DNA of 64,000 bases from Arcticibacter eurypsychrophilus (GTDB taxonomy: Bacteria > Bacteroidota > Bacteroidia > Sphingobacteriales > Sphingobacteriaceae), in NCBI RefSeq assembly GCF_001730525.1, contig NZ_MDFN01000015.1:62001-126000 (forward strand), read 5' to 3'. Below the pieces are notes generated by a model. The model was not told where the DNA came from. It saw only the letters and a program-made list of their open reading frames with translations, and made no database searches. A program made the translations under genes and the position numbers. Positions 9,401 through 18,395 of the stretch are shown here, one piece after another (position 1 is the first letter of the stretch; every line of letters starts with the position of its first letter).

Positions 9401-10667
9401 GGTAAAGATCTGAATGTTTTTGCGCTATAGTTTGCAGATTGAAATTCTCAGATGCCCATTCCCTTGCAGCCAGACTAAGACTGGCATAATCCGGATTATT
9501 CAGGATCGTATAAATTCCATTCGCTAAATCTTTTGTATCCTTTAGCGGCGCAAGGTAGCCATTAATGCCATGCTGCACAATATCGGTGACACCTGATGTC
9601 CGGAATGCAACAACGGGGGTACCACATGATAAACTTTCTAAGGCGGTATAACCCATACTTTCTTCCAGTGAAGGAAAAACAAATACATCGGAAAGGCTAT
9701 ACAGCTTGACTAACACTAAATCACTACTTATTTTGCCCATAAAACGATGGGGAATGGGAATATCGAGATGGAGCCCCTCGGCATTGCTGCCATAAAATAA
9801 AAGGATTATCCGGCCTTTGTCTACCCCAGGATGCGCCAGTAAATGAGTAATGGCTTCTATAAGCTCCAGAAGTCCTTTATGACGATCGGATTCGGATGGC
9901 ATGTAGCCTGCAAGGATGACCTGGGCCCGTGGATCTATACCGAATTCAGCTCGACATTCGACTTTATTTAAAGGTTTGAAGATATCGGTTTCCAATGCAT
10001 TGGAGATGACCCGTACCTGCTTATTCGCAGAGAGGGAGGCCTCAAGGGCACATCGTCCCATCCAGATACTGGGGGCAATAAATGTAAAATTGAATTCCTG
10101 ATAGGCTTTACTTTTCGCAAGCCAGGTACGGTGGGAAAGATCGTTTGCTGATGGATTTTTTAATGCTGGACATGCTCCGCATTCCTGCTTAAAATGAGTA
10201 CATCCGTAACGCACATGACAACCACCGGTTATAGGATTACTATCGTGAAGAGTCCAGAAAATCTTCTTATTCAGTTGCGCCAGCTCGCCCATCTTTGATG
10301 GGGATAGAAAGCCATGATTGATCCAATGGATATGAATGACATCTGCATCCTGAAGGACCTTAAGCGTTGAGGGCGAAATACCAAAACGCTGCAGGGAGAA
10401 AGGGATCTGCTTTCCTTTTAAAAAGGGCTTAATCAAAAAGCGCTCGGCTAGGATATTAAACACTGCCTTGATGCGGCCTATAAATGTATTCGAAATGGCC
10501 GTTACACCGGATTGCGGATTAAACTGATACAGGCAAATTACCTGCGAATCGATACCCAGCAGCTTTAACCCTTGATTTAGGCGTAATACCGCCCTTCCTG
10601 CCCCACCGTTGCCGTCATAGGTATTGAGATGTATAACCTTCAATCGCTTTTTATTTATTACGGGCAT
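9393..10667 (-). CDS. Family 4 glycosyltransferase
   Basis: 424 residues, GT-B fold. The N-terminal glycine-rich donor loop is NGGAGRAVLRL. A Cys cluster (GCxxFxxECGACP) near 175-185 is seen in a subgroup of polysaccharide GT4 enzymes. The C-terminal half has the E-x7-E signature in EESMGYTALE, followed by CGTPVVAF. Such retaining transferases build exopolysaccharide or O-antigen repeat units at the cytoplasmic face of the membrane. The gene overlaps its neighbours on both sides (8 bp and 17 bp), as expected for an operon. The start at 10667 is supported by the RLKVIHLNTYDGNGG context typical of the family N-terminus. Confidence 0.92.
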   Translation of the reverse strand: MPVINKKRLKVIHLNTYDGNGGAGRAVLRLNQGLKLLGIDSQVICLYQFNPQSGVTAISNTFIGRIKAVFNILAERFLIKPFLKGKQIPFSLQRFGISPSTLKVLQDADVIHIHWINHGFLSPSKMGELAQLNKKIFWTLHDSNPITGGCHVRYGCTHFKQECGACPALKNPSANDLSHRTWLAKSKAYQEFNFTFIAPSIWMGRCALEASLSANKQVRVISNALETDIFKPLNKVECRAEFGIDPRAQVILAGYMPSESDRHKGLLELIEAITHLLAHPGVDKGRIILLFYGSNAEGLHLDIPIPHRFMGKISSDLVLVKLYSLSDVFVFPSLEESMGYTALESLSCGTPVVAFRTSGVTDIVQHGINGYLAPLKDTKDLANGIYTILNNPDYASLSLAAREWASENFNLQTIAQKHSDLYHE

Positions 10668-11574
10668 TAATTTTCCATTTGGTAATTATATGATTGAAAT
10701 ACCGGATTCCGCGTTGCAGATAGGTTCCCTTGCGATGCTTCAGGAAATCTTTCACTGCCCGATAGGCGATTTCGTTTTCCTTGATTACATCAGGAAATTT
10801 AGAGATCCTGAAATTATTCATTTCTCCTGCATAAATGGTGCTTACGCCGGAATGTACTCCGGTACCGTCATGCCCTATATTTTCAATCAGCGATACGGCC
10901 GGATTTAAAGAAAGTCCTTTGTTGAGGAATACGGATGAGTACCATCTGATGGCCCATGAATTATTCCTTCCATGCTTGAACTCCATAACGTGTTTCCAGA
11001 AGTTCATTGATCCTTCTAACTGAAACTGGTACTTTGAACTGGCATCGAACTTAGAGATAATGGTGTCTATATTGGGTTCAAATTTCTTCCATGCTCTATC
11101 CCATGTTGCCCATGCCTGACTGCTGGCTATGCGTAGTAAAAAGGTTTCGGGAAGATTATTGACTTTCAGGGGATACATGAAAGCGGTGATGTGCATCACC
11201 TGCTCTACGCCCTGGTATTTTGTTAATCCTTCATTGAAATACTGAATTGTATACGGAGAAGTGATGACATCATCTTCGAAAACGATAACCTTTCCATATT
11301 GGTGGGTTAATCGGTTCACCCCATCGATAACAGAATTAGCTAATCCAAAATTTTTATCCCTGTTGATCACTTCAACAGATTTGAAACCATCTACACTTTT
11401 AATCAGGTCTCTAACCGCTTTTACATTCTCTTCGTCACCATCTCTGGCTCCATCGGAAAATATAAACAAACGGGATTCATCAGCCAGAAAATTCTTCTGC
11501 AGAAAGGTAATGGTCCGGCGGGCATGGTCAGGACGGTTATAAACGAAAAGTGCGATAGGAGCAAAATTTTGCAT
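10651..11574 (-). CDS. Glycosyltransferase, GT-A fold (GT13/GNT-I-like)
   Basis: 307 residues. It begins with APIALFVYNRPDHARRTI, a nucleotide-sugar-binding start, and has a DxD-type motif VFEDDV at about 98-103, followed by SPYTIQYFNEGL. This resembles the bacterial relatives of N-acetylglucosaminyltransferase I. A later SSQAWATWDRAW segment is characteristic of these bacterial proteins. It is the second gene of the minus-strand glycosyltransferase run and overlaps the next gene by 17 bp. Specificity is unknown. The annotation as a transferase is secure; the exact CAZy family is my inference. Confidence 0.82.
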   Translation of the reverse strand: MQNFAPIALFVYNRPDHARRTITFLQKNFLADESRLFIFSDGARDGDEENVKAVRDLIKSVDGFKSVEVINRDKNFGLANSVIDGVNRLTHQYGKVIVFEDDVITSPYTIQYFNEGLTKYQGVEQVMHITAFMYPLKVNNLPETFLLRIASSQAWATWDRAWKKFEPNIDTIISKFDASSKYQFQLEGSMNFWKHVMEFKHGRNNSWAIRWYSSVFLNKGLSLNPAVSLIENIGHDGTGVHSGVSTIYAGEMNNFRISKFPDVIKENEIAYRAVKDFLKHRKGTYLQRGIRYFNHIITKWKINARNK

Positions 11575-11589
11575 AGATCTGATTTTAAA

Positions 11590-12609
11590 TTACAACTCTT
11601 CAGTATTGACGAGTCCTAGATTACCTGTTAATCCGTCATGGACTGCTTTTAAAAATTTAGTATAGTTTTTCTGTTTGCCAGTCAAGATACTGACGATCCT
11701 TTGGCCAAACAAGTATAAAGATTTATTCAGTTGATATATAACCGGGTTTGTAACAGCAGTGGTGGAATTAAAGAAAATACTGTTGCGCACCTGGTAATAG
11801 CTGCGGAAGCTCCACTGATCCAAATAGATGGAGCGCCATGGCTTTGGTATGTACGTCACCCCGTATGAGCGGTCAATATCCTCGATCTGGCTATTGGAAA
11901 TAAGCCAGATGGCTCCTCCCTGCTGTGTGATGCGATAGGTATATTCGGAATCATCGGCATATAAGAAAAAGCGTTCATCGGGGCATCCTATTTTTTGCAT
12001 CAGCTTCCGGTGTATAAACAAACCGCCGTAAGGCACATAAGGCATCACTGCACGCGCTTTCAAGGGTCTGCTTTTGCGGAATTTATCGCGGAATTTATAG
12101 TATTGGTTAATGGGAATTTGAAAAAGATTGAAGCCCATAAAACTATTGGGAACCCGATAATAACGATTCGCATTTTCACCCCCTGCAATATTGAGATGCT
12201 GTTTCCTGTCCAGCCGTAAAGAAAACAAGGCTTGTTGATCTTGCTTTAAGGTATCGCTGTTATTTTCCCAGGCACCCAGAAGATTCTTTAGTGCATCTTG
12301 ATGAGGAAGGTTGTCATCGTCCAGAAGCCACAGAAAATCGGCGTTAGTATGGTTGATAAAGTATTCCATCCCGGCTTTATAACCGCCTGCAGAGCCTTCA
12401 TTATCTGCATGGGTGATCACTTTAACCCTGTGGTCCTGCAATTCCCTGCAGTTATCTTCAACGCTGTATGTGGAAGCATTGTCTACGACCAGGATATTAG
12501 AGACATCCGGATCGAGGTTCATCACACTGTTTAGAATTTGCTTTAATAATAACCACCTATCACCATAGGTAACAATTAACACACAAATATTATATGTTAT
12601 CTTTGACAT
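11590..12609 (-). CDS. Family 2 glycosyltransferase (GlfT2/rhamnosyl-like)
   Basis: 339 residues. The GT-A start is CVLIVTYGDRWLLLKQ, then VVDNAST near 42-48, NEGSAGGYKAG near 70-80, and a clear acidic motif LLDDDN (95-100). The GSAGG plus DDD arrangement resembles galactofuranosyl- and rhamnosyl-transferases. The C-terminal part (Arg-rich, WRSIYLDQWSFRSYYQVRN) is consistent with membrane association. It is the first gene of the glycosyltransferase operon, diverging from the flippase across 64 bp that should hold both promoters. No exact TAnnTTTG box is present in that gap. Confidence 0.88.
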   Translation of the reverse strand: MSKITYNICVLIVTYGDRWLLLKQILNSVMNLDPDVSNILVVDNASTYSVEDNCRELQDHRVKVITHADNEGSAGGYKAGMEYFINHTNADFLWLLDDDNLPHQDALKNLLGAWENNSDTLKQDQQALFSLRLDRKQHLNIAGGENANRYYRVPNSFMGFNLFQIPINQYYKFRDKFRKSRPLKARAVMPYVPYGGLFIHRKLMQKIGCPDERFFLYADDSEYTYRITQQGGAIWLISNSQIEDIDRSYGVTYIPKPWRSIYLDQWSFRSYYQVRNSIFFNSTTAVTNPVIYQLNKSLYLFGQRIVSILTGKQKNYTKFLKAVHDGLTGNLGLVNTEEL

Positions 12610-12673
12610 CTTATCCTTGCAAGTTTACGATAGATAAGAAGATTTTACAAGCTAAAAACCACCTTAATTTCTG

Positions 12674-14167
12674 ATGGGAATTATTCAGCAGCAAACTTTA
12701 AAAGGAACCTTCTACTCTTATCTGGGCGTATTAATCGGTTTTCTTTCTGTTTACTTATTACAACCGAAGGTACTTAGTCCCGAACAAGTAGGCTTAATTG
12801 GCCTTCTAGGGTTATTTCCAATACTTTTTGCCCAATTTTCTGTGCTTGGATTTAATGCTACCGCACGGATTTTTCCTTATTTTAGAGATGGGAAAACGCA
12901 TGATCATGGTTATTTGGGACTCGCCTGTTTAATCTCCATTGTTGGTTTTGCTATTTTCATGGTGCTGGTCGCCTTGTTTAAAGATGAGATTGTACAACAG
13001 AAAACTTCGGGGAGTAACTTATTTGACCAGTATTTCTGGTATTTAATTCCCTTAACTTTTTTCACCCTATTTTTTAATGTGTTTGAGTTGTATGCTCGGA
13101 TGTTATATGATACCACGACTGGCAGGATTTTAACAGAATTTGCCAAACGTTTATTTGTGTTGATCGCCTTACTTTTGCTTCTCTTTTCAATTTTGGATTT
13201 TGCCTATTTTATGTGGGCATGGCTACTTGCCAATATTATTCCTACAGGAATCTTGATGTATCGTTTACATCAACGCAATCAGCTTTCTTTCCGAGTTGAT
13301 TTTAAATTTCTCACACCAGTCATCAGAAAGCAGATGATACAGTTATCCGTCTTTGGAATCCTCACCGGTGCCTCTCCTTTTATTATAGCGAATGCGGATA
13401 TGTACATGATTAATAAGGCCTTTGGCTTGCGCAATACCGGGATCTATAGTTTGGCTTTTGCCTTCGCCACGATCATCAGTCTACCAGCGCGCTCATTATA
13501 TAGCATTGCCTATACGGTTATCGCTCAGGCATGGAAGGATAACGATATGGCCGGCATTGCTTCGGTATATCGAAAAAGCTGTATCAGTCAGATTATCAGC
13601 ACGCTATTTTTATTTACCCTCATTTGGGTAAACATTGAAAACATTTATCATGTGCTGCCGCCTGAATATGCTGCCGGCAGGTATGTAATCTTTTTTGTGG
13701 GATTGGGTTATCTGATTGACGCCTCAACGGGGGTTAACGGAGTGATTCTGTCTACGTCAAAATATTATAAGTACGATTCCTTTTTCAACTTTTCGCTGAT
13801 CGCGATTACCATCGGGGCGAACCTGATCTTTATACCTCTTTATGGAATAACGGGTGCGGCTATTGCTTCAGCACTTACCTTTTTCATTTTTAACCTTGCC
13901 CGGTACCTGTTTATCCTCTTTGTGTTTAAGTTGCAGCCCTTCAATTACAACACACCTCTGGTACTTCTTACCGGTGTGGTCACTTATTATCTGGTTCATT
14001 TCATTCCGGCCTTACCGAACTTCATTGCTGACGGAATTATGAGAACGGGACTGGTGACCGTATTATTTGGGGGAACAGTGTATTATTCAAAGTTTTCGCA
14101 GGATATTAACAATTTGATTGATAGCTCACTTTTAAAGGTGAAAAATATAATCGGGATGAATAAATAA
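12674..14167 (+). CDS. Polysaccharide flippase (MOP superfamily, Wzx-like)
   Basis: 497 residues, very hydrophobic, with about 12-14 membrane spans by eye. The start GIIQQQTLKGTFYSYLGVLIGFLSVYLL is typical of Wzx/RfbX-type oligosaccharide exporters. Such proteins flip undecaprenyl-linked repeat units from the cytoplasmic to the periplasmic leaflet. It is divergent from the glycosyltransferase operon and is its functional partner by context. No polymerase (Wzy), chain-length regulator or initiating phosphosugar transferase is seen in the window, so the cluster is incomplete here or is supplemented from elsewhere. It is followed by 233 bp without a recognised gene. Confidence 0.9.
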   Translation: MGIIQQQTLKGTFYSYLGVLIGFLSVYLLQPKVLSPEQVGLIGLLGLFPILFAQFSVLGFNATARIFPYFRDGKTHDHGYLGLACLISIVGFAIFMVLVALFKDEIVQQKTSGSNLFDQYFWYLIPLTFFTLFFNVFELYARMLYDTTTGRILTEFAKRLFVLIALLLLLFSILDFAYFMWAWLLANIIPTGILMYRLHQRNQLSFRVDFKFLTPVIRKQMIQLSVFGILTGASPFIIANADMYMINKAFGLRNTGIYSLAFAFATIISLPARSLYSIAYTVIAQAWKDNDMAGIASVYRKSCISQIISTLFLFTLIWVNIENIYHVLPPEYAAGRYVIFFVGLGYLIDASTGVNGVILSTSKYYKYDSFFNFSLIAITIGANLIFIPLYGITGAAIASALTFFIFNLARYLFILFVFKLQPFNYNTPLVLLTGVVTYYLVHFIPALPNFIADGIMRTGLVTVLFGGTVYYSKFSQDINNLIDSSLLKVKNIIGMNK

Positions 14168-14400
14168 TCGCTCAAAATCCATCTTCAATTCTTCTCTTCT
14201 AAAGAATGTCTACTTATTATAAAAGCATCTAGTTAACATTCAAATATCAGCTGTTTATTTAAAAATGCTGTCACCTACAAAAGGCTTATTCGTTGGGTTC
14301 CTGATTTAAAGAAGCACTTGCTGGATAAATTGCATCAAAGTCACACCCTCAAATTTTTAGCCTAATTAATCATAAAGCTATATTGTATTGATCGGATAAC

Positions 14401-15300
14401 TTAAACGACTAGCGGTGTCGCTCTTATTAATGCTTTTCTAAAAAATGGAGGTTGAGGTGTTTCGTTTTTGTCCTTACTTAAAAAGTACATTAATCCCTTA
14501 GTGGATTCAATTTTATACTTTTTTTCGGCTAGCTCTACACTAAATCGTTTGAAGTCGCCCTGTTGATGATAGGTACACAGCGCTATTTTGGGATGGTATT
14601 TTCGTATAGTCTGATCCATTCCTTTTAACACCTGATCTTCCACTCCTTCAACATCAATTTTCACGAAATGGGGTACTATTGCTTTTTCTGCAAGAAAGGT
14701 ATCGATACTGATATTATCAGAGTCGTTTTTATCAGAAACAAATTTAGAAATGATCTGCACCTTGTTATTCCATTGAGCAAAGGTTGCCTGAAGTGCTTCA
14801 GACCATTCGGGATCGCGTTCAAAAAGGATGACCTTTCCTATCTGTTCGATATTCGAAAGTGGAAAGATCCCTTCAGCTGAGCCAACATCAAAAAGGATGT
14901 CACCTTGTTTAAGTGAAAACTGATCATTGGTATAACGATGGGGAGAATCAGGATCCTGCTCTTTAAGCAACCCGTTATAAAGCATTTTGATCGTGGTTGT
15001 ATTATATGACCTTTTGAAGTACAACCGATGGCCCTGATGATTGACAAAGGAAAGACTGTTTGAAGGATCCTTAAAAACTTCGATATCCTGATAATTATAT
15101 CTATTGCTAAATGATCCGGAGAATACAGCTAACGGATGAACTTTCAGGTGTTCTACAGCTTGCTGATATTCAGGATCCGTTGGAGGATTAGCACTAAAAT
15201 AGGTCAAGATGGTGTTGCGCACTGTCTCAGCATCCTTTTTCCCTTTATAACTAGCTATACGACACGTTACTTTGTATATTAGTTTATCCAGCATGTTCAT
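14401..15300 (-). CDS. FkbM-family methyltransferase
   Basis: 299 residues. The SAM-binding motif I is DILFDVGSAEGIFPL at about 127-141, an acidic residue follows in VILFERDPEW, and the FkbM signature FVKIDVEGVEDQVLKG lies near 210-225. FkbM enzymes O-methylate sugars or small molecules; next to a polysaccharide cluster the likely target is a sugar of the surface glycan, which is inference. The gene stands alone on the minus strand, facing the flippase, with long intergenic regions on both sides (233 bp and 489 bp). ATG at 15300 and 15294 are both possible starts. Confidence 0.88.
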   Translation of the reverse strand: MNMLDKLIYKVTCRIASYKGKKDAETVRNTILTYFSANPPTDPEYQQAVEHLKVHPLAVFSGSFSNRYNYQDIEVFKDPSNSLSFVNHQGHRLYFKRSYNTTTIKMLYNGLLKEQDPDSPHRYTNDQFSLKQGDILFDVGSAEGIFPLSNIEQIGKVILFERDPEWSEALQATFAQWNNKVQIISKFVSDKNDSDNISIDTFLAEKAIVPHFVKIDVEGVEDQVLKGMDQTIRKYHPKIALCTYHQQGDFKRFSVELAEKKYKIESTKGLMYFLSKDKNETPQPPFFRKALIRATPLVV

Positions 15301-15540
15301 GAAATAAAAGTAGAACCTTTTCGGTAAAAAGCAATTTAAAATGTATTTTATTATTTGGGGAAAAGTCTTGTTTGATCCTAATTCAAGTTATATTCTGAAG
15401 CCTTTATATAAAAGACAAGTATGTGAGAAATAAAACCATATCTTACTTTTTCTTTAAAAGAAAAATTGATTATTTAAACCCATAGTGCATCCTTAAATTG
15501 ATATTACTATGCCTCCAACTGAAAGTAGTTTGGCTATTGA

Positions 15541-15595
15541 TTATTGCGCAGATAATACCCACCTTCTCCGCACCTTTTCCGCACCTTTTCCGCAC
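15541..15595. repeat. Tandem array with 11-bp period
   Basis: Three near-identical 11-mers, CTTCTCCGCAC (15563-15573) and CTTTTCCGCAC twice (15574-15584, 15585-15595), preceded by two more 11-bp blocks that fit progressively less well (15552-15562 ends CCCAC; 15541-15551 carries GCGCAG). It lies in intergenic DNA between the FkbM methyltransferase and typA. A different array with the same period is found at 50283-50384. Confidence 0.85.
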
Positions 15596-15681
15596 GGGTA
15601 ATGAATCATTTGAAAATAAGACCAAAATTAATCCCCCTACAAATTATAGTAAGTAAAGGTTTATTTGAACAATTTATCGCA

Positions 15682-15729
15682 TAAAAAAAGGCTAAATAAA
15701 AAGGAATAAATCCAATTCTTCAGCCTTTT
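15682..15729 (-). terminator. Probable intrinsic terminator of typA
   Basis: Read on the minus strand, AAAAGGCT pairs with AGCCTTTT around an interior that also partly pairs (GGA with TCC), followed by a run of Ts. It lies about 60 bp beyond the typA stop. Confidence 0.75.
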
Positions 15730-15789
15730 GATATCGATTAAAATTTAGAGCCCTTATATGTGAAGAGCTTCCGGATCCAATCCTAATAT

Positions 15790-17595
15790 TTAAACAAATT
15801 TCTTTGCGTTCACTTTACGTTCAGCTTCGTTCAAATAGATCTTACGAAGGCGCATGCTCTTAGGCGTAATTTCAATATACTCGTCACTTTGAATATATTC
15901 CATTGCTTCTTCCAAAGAGAACTTGATTGCAGGAGAAATACGAGCGTTATCATCCGTACCGGATGCACGCATATTTGTTAATTGTTTCCCTTTAGTCAGG
16001 TTAATAACCAAATCATTATCGCGGATATGCTCGCCTAATATTTGACCTTCATAAACATCAACTCCCGGATCGATAAAGAAACGACCTCTGTCCTGCAATT
16101 TATCAATTGCATAAGCAGTAGTCATACCCTTGTCCATAGATACTAAAACTCCGTTCGAGCGACCTGGAATGGTTCCTTTCCAAGGCTCATAGCCTTTTAA
16201 TCGGTGTGCCATAGTTGCCTCACCTGCTGTTGCAGTTAAAACGTTGTTTCTTAATCCGATGATACCACGAGCTGGAATATCAAATTCAAGATGTTGTAAA
16301 TCGCCCTTAGGTTCCATAATCAGTAATTCACCTTTACGCTGAGTTACTAGTTCAATCACCTTACCTGAAACTTCTCCGGGAACGTCAACGATCAGTACTT
16401 CTACCGGTTCGCATTTTTTACCATCAATTTCTTTCAGGATTACCTGTGGCTGACCAACCTGTAGCTCATAGCCTTCGCGGCGCATGGTTTCGATTAATAC
16501 AGATAAATGTAGAATACCTCTACCGTATACCAGATAAGAATCAGGAGATTCGGTTTCCAATACCTTAAGGGCAAGATTTTTCTCCATTTCTTTGAAAAGA
16601 CGTTCACGTAAGTGACGGGAAGTTACAAACTTTCCTTCTTTACCAAAGAATGGTGAGTTATTGATGGTGAACAACATGTTCATTGTTGGCTCATCAATAT
16701 GGATTACAGCAAGTTGTTCCGGGTTATCAATATCAGCAATGGTATCACCAATATCAAAACCATCAATACCAACTACCGCACAGATATCACCTGCGCTAAC
16801 TTCTTTCGCTTTGATTTTACCTAGTCCTTCGAATGTATATAGCTCCTTGATACGTGTTTTTTGAATCGTACCGTCACGTTTTACCAACGAAACTGGCATA
16901 TTTTCTTTAACCACGCCTCTGGCAACACGTCCAATTGCAATACGACCTACGAAAGAGGAATAATCCAATGATGTGATCTGCATTTGTAAAGTTCCTTCGG
17001 ATACAGGTGCTGGTGGGATGTTAGCCAGGATAGAATCCAATAGTGGAAATATATCTTCTGTCTTTTCTTTCCAATCTGTACTCATCCATCCTTGTTTAGA
17101 TGAACCGTAGATAACAGGGAAGTCTAACTGATCTTCTGTAGCATCCAGGTTATAGAAAAGTTCGAATATAGATTCGTAAACTTCTTCCGGACGACAGTTC
17201 TCTTTATCCACTTTGTTGACAACAACAATAGGTTTTAATCCTAATGCCAATGCTTTTTGAGTAACAAAACGAGTTTGAGGCATCGCTCCTTCAAATGCAT
17301 CAACTAGCAAGATTACACCATCAGCCATTTTAAGAACCCGTTCTACTTCACCACCGAAATCGGCGTGACCAGGAGTATCAATGATATTGATCTTAACTCC
17401 CTTATAATTAACGGATACGTTTTTAGCTACAATAGTAATTCCTCGCTCACGTTCAAGATCGTTGCTGTCCAGAATTAATTCACCAGTTTCTTCATTATCC
17501 CTGAATAACTGGCAAGAGTGTAAAATTTTGTCAACAAGGGTAGTTTTACCGTGGTCAACGTGTGCAATGATTGCAATGTTTCTGATATTCTGCAT
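15790..17595 (-). CDS. typA: Ribosome-associated translational GTPase TypA/BipA
   Basis: 601 residues. ATG 17595 (MQNIRNIAI) is preferred over an ATG 33 bp upstream because family members start there and a -7 box lies at 17618-17625. The GTPase motifs are AHVDHGKTT (G1), RGITI (G2), DTPGHADFGGEV (G3) and NKVDK (G4). Domain II, two alpha/beta domains like those of EF-G, and the TypA-specific C-terminal domain follow (SDEYIEITPKSMRLRK near the end). TypA binds ribosomes under stress and aids large-subunit assembly. It stands alone with its own promoter and terminator. Confidence 0.97.
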   Translation of the reverse strand: MQNIRNIAIIAHVDHGKTTLVDKILHSCQLFRDNEETGELILDSNDLERERGITIVAKNVSVNYKGVKINIIDTPGHADFGGEVERVLKMADGVILLVDAFEGAMPQTRFVTQKALALGLKPIVVVNKVDKENCRPEEVYESIFELFYNLDATEDQLDFPVIYGSSKQGWMSTDWKEKTEDIFPLLDSILANIPPAPVSEGTLQMQITSLDYSSFVGRIAIGRVARGVVKENMPVSLVKRDGTIQKTRIKELYTFEGLGKIKAKEVSAGDICAVVGIDGFDIGDTIADIDNPEQLAVIHIDEPTMNMLFTINNSPFFGKEGKFVTSRHLRERLFKEMEKNLALKVLETESPDSYLVYGRGILHLSVLIETMRREGYELQVGQPQVILKEIDGKKCEPVEVLIVDVPGEVSGKVIELVTQRKGELLIMEPKGDLQHLEFDIPARGIIGLRNNVLTATAGEATMAHRLKGYEPWKGTIPGRSNGVLVSMDKGMTTAYAIDKLQDRGRFFIDPGVDVYEGQILGEHIRDNDLVINLTKGKQLTNMRASGTDDNARISPAIKFSLEEAMEYIQSDEYIEITPKSMRLRKIYLNEAERKVNAKKFV

Positions 17596-17617
17596 GAAAT
17601 GCCCTAAAAATTTTTTG

Positions 17618-17625
17618 CAAAGGTA
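17618..17625 (-). promoter_or_regulatory. -7 box of the typA promoter
   Basis: On the minus strand the octamer is TACCTTTG, an exact match to the Bacteroidota TAnnTTTG box. It would start transcription near 17611-17613, leaving a leader of fewer than 20 nt before ATG 17595. A good -33 TTTG is not visible. Confidence 0.6.
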
Positions 17626-17693
17626 CAATATTTATCGTGAGAAAGTGTGTTTGAACTTTAAAATATAATGACAATCAGGGAGTAATAAAATTA

Positions 17694-17701
17694 TACCTTT
17701 G
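17694..17701 (+). promoter_or_regulatory. -7 box directly in front of the small Cys-rich gene
   Basis: TACCTTTG matches TAnnTTTG and ends only 3 bp before the ATG at 17705. With the usual spacing the first transcribed base would fall on or next to the start codon, which implies a leaderless or nearly leaderless mRNA. Confidence 0.5.
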
Positions 17702-17704
17702 TAC

Positions 17705-17860
17705 ATGGGCATCCAGGAAGTACTTGTTTTGGTGTTATTTATTTTAGCGGCAGCCTATATAGGCCGCCTTATATACAGAAGTTTGCATGCTAAAAGTGGC
17801 TGCGCATCTGGCTGTGGAAAGTGTGGAGCGGACTTTAGTGGGGTAAAGCTAAAGGACTAA
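17705..17860 (+). CDS. FeoB-associated-type Cys-rich membrane protein, 51 residues
   Basis: ATG 17705 to TAA 17858-17860 encodes 51 residues. There is one N-terminal membrane span (LVLVLFILAAAYIGRLIY), then a basic turn and a Cys cluster SGCASGCGKCGADFSG. This layout is that of the small Cys-rich proteins annotated as FeoB-associated, which may help ferrous iron uptake. No feoA or feoB is in the window, so the iron link is by family resemblance only. The last 12 bp overlap the 3' end of convergent ispF. A -7 box lies just upstream. Confidence 0.75.
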   Translation: MGIQEVLVLVLFILAAAYIGRLIYRSLHAKSGCASGCGKCGADFSGVKLKD

Positions 17861-18346
17861 ACTGGTGACAACTTTTTCTATCAGGCAAACGGCATAGGCA
17901 ACTACGCCTTCTTGCCGACCAATAAATCCCATTTTTTCATTGGTCGTTGCTTTTATGGAGATATCCTCTTCGCTTATACCAATTGATTCGGCTATATTTT
18001 TTTTCATTGCTGGAACGTGTGGGTTAAGTTTGGGGGCTTCCAGACAGATCATGGCATCTATATTCCCAATTCGCCATCCTTTTTCAGTAATGAGGCGAAC
18101 GCATTCTTTAAACAGTACCATGCTGCTAATTCCTTTCCACCGGTCATCCTGATTAGAAAAGTGCTGACCAATATCTCCAAGATTCGCTGCACCTAATAAC
18201 GCATCGCAAATAGCATGGAGCAATACATCCGCATCGGAATGTCCGTATGCTCCTGAATGATGTTCTAACTGAACTCCGCCAACAATAAATGGATGATTTT
18301 CTTTTAATTCATGGACATCAAAGCCAAATCCTACTCTTATTTTCAT
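17849..18346 (-). CDS. ispF: 2-C-methyl-D-erythritol 2,4-cyclodiphosphate synthase
   Basis: 165 residues, the usual length. Metal ligands are in GFDVHEL (Asp10, His12) and the substrate segment is YGHSDADVLLHAICDALLGA. The C-terminal family motif is KATTNEKMGFIGRQEG. IspF forms the cyclic diphosphate intermediate of the non-mevalonate isoprenoid pathway in the cytoplasm as a trimer. It lies 49 bp downstream of porV on the same strand and may be cotranscribed with it. The two have no known functional link. Confidence 0.97.
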   Translation of the reverse strand: MKIRVGFGFDVHELKENHPFIVGGVQLEHHSGAYGHSDADVLLHAICDALLGAANLGDIGQHFSNQDDRWKGISSMVLFKECVRLITEKGWRIGNIDAMICLEAPKLNPHVPAMKKNIAESIGISEEDISIKATTNEKMGFIGRQEGVVAYAVCLIEKVVTSLVL

Positions 18347-18395
18347 GTTGTTATTCTTTTATATGTTTTTGAGGGCTAATTATGGAAGGCTATTA

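Larger units (their letters stand above)
15301..15789. other. 489-bp intergenic region with an 11-bp repeat array and the typA terminator
   Basis: No credible gene is seen. The stretch is AT-rich except for a GC-richer block with 11-bp period at 15541-15595 and a terminator-like hairpin at 15682-15729, both listed separately. The FkbM promoter should lie at its left end, but no exact TAnnTTTG box was found there. Confidence 0.7.

Noticed and set aside
14240-14371. 43-codon open stretch ending HTLKFLA with no start codon
   Set aside because: It could be a remnant of a lost gene, but it has no start and no recognised similarity, so no pseudogene is called.
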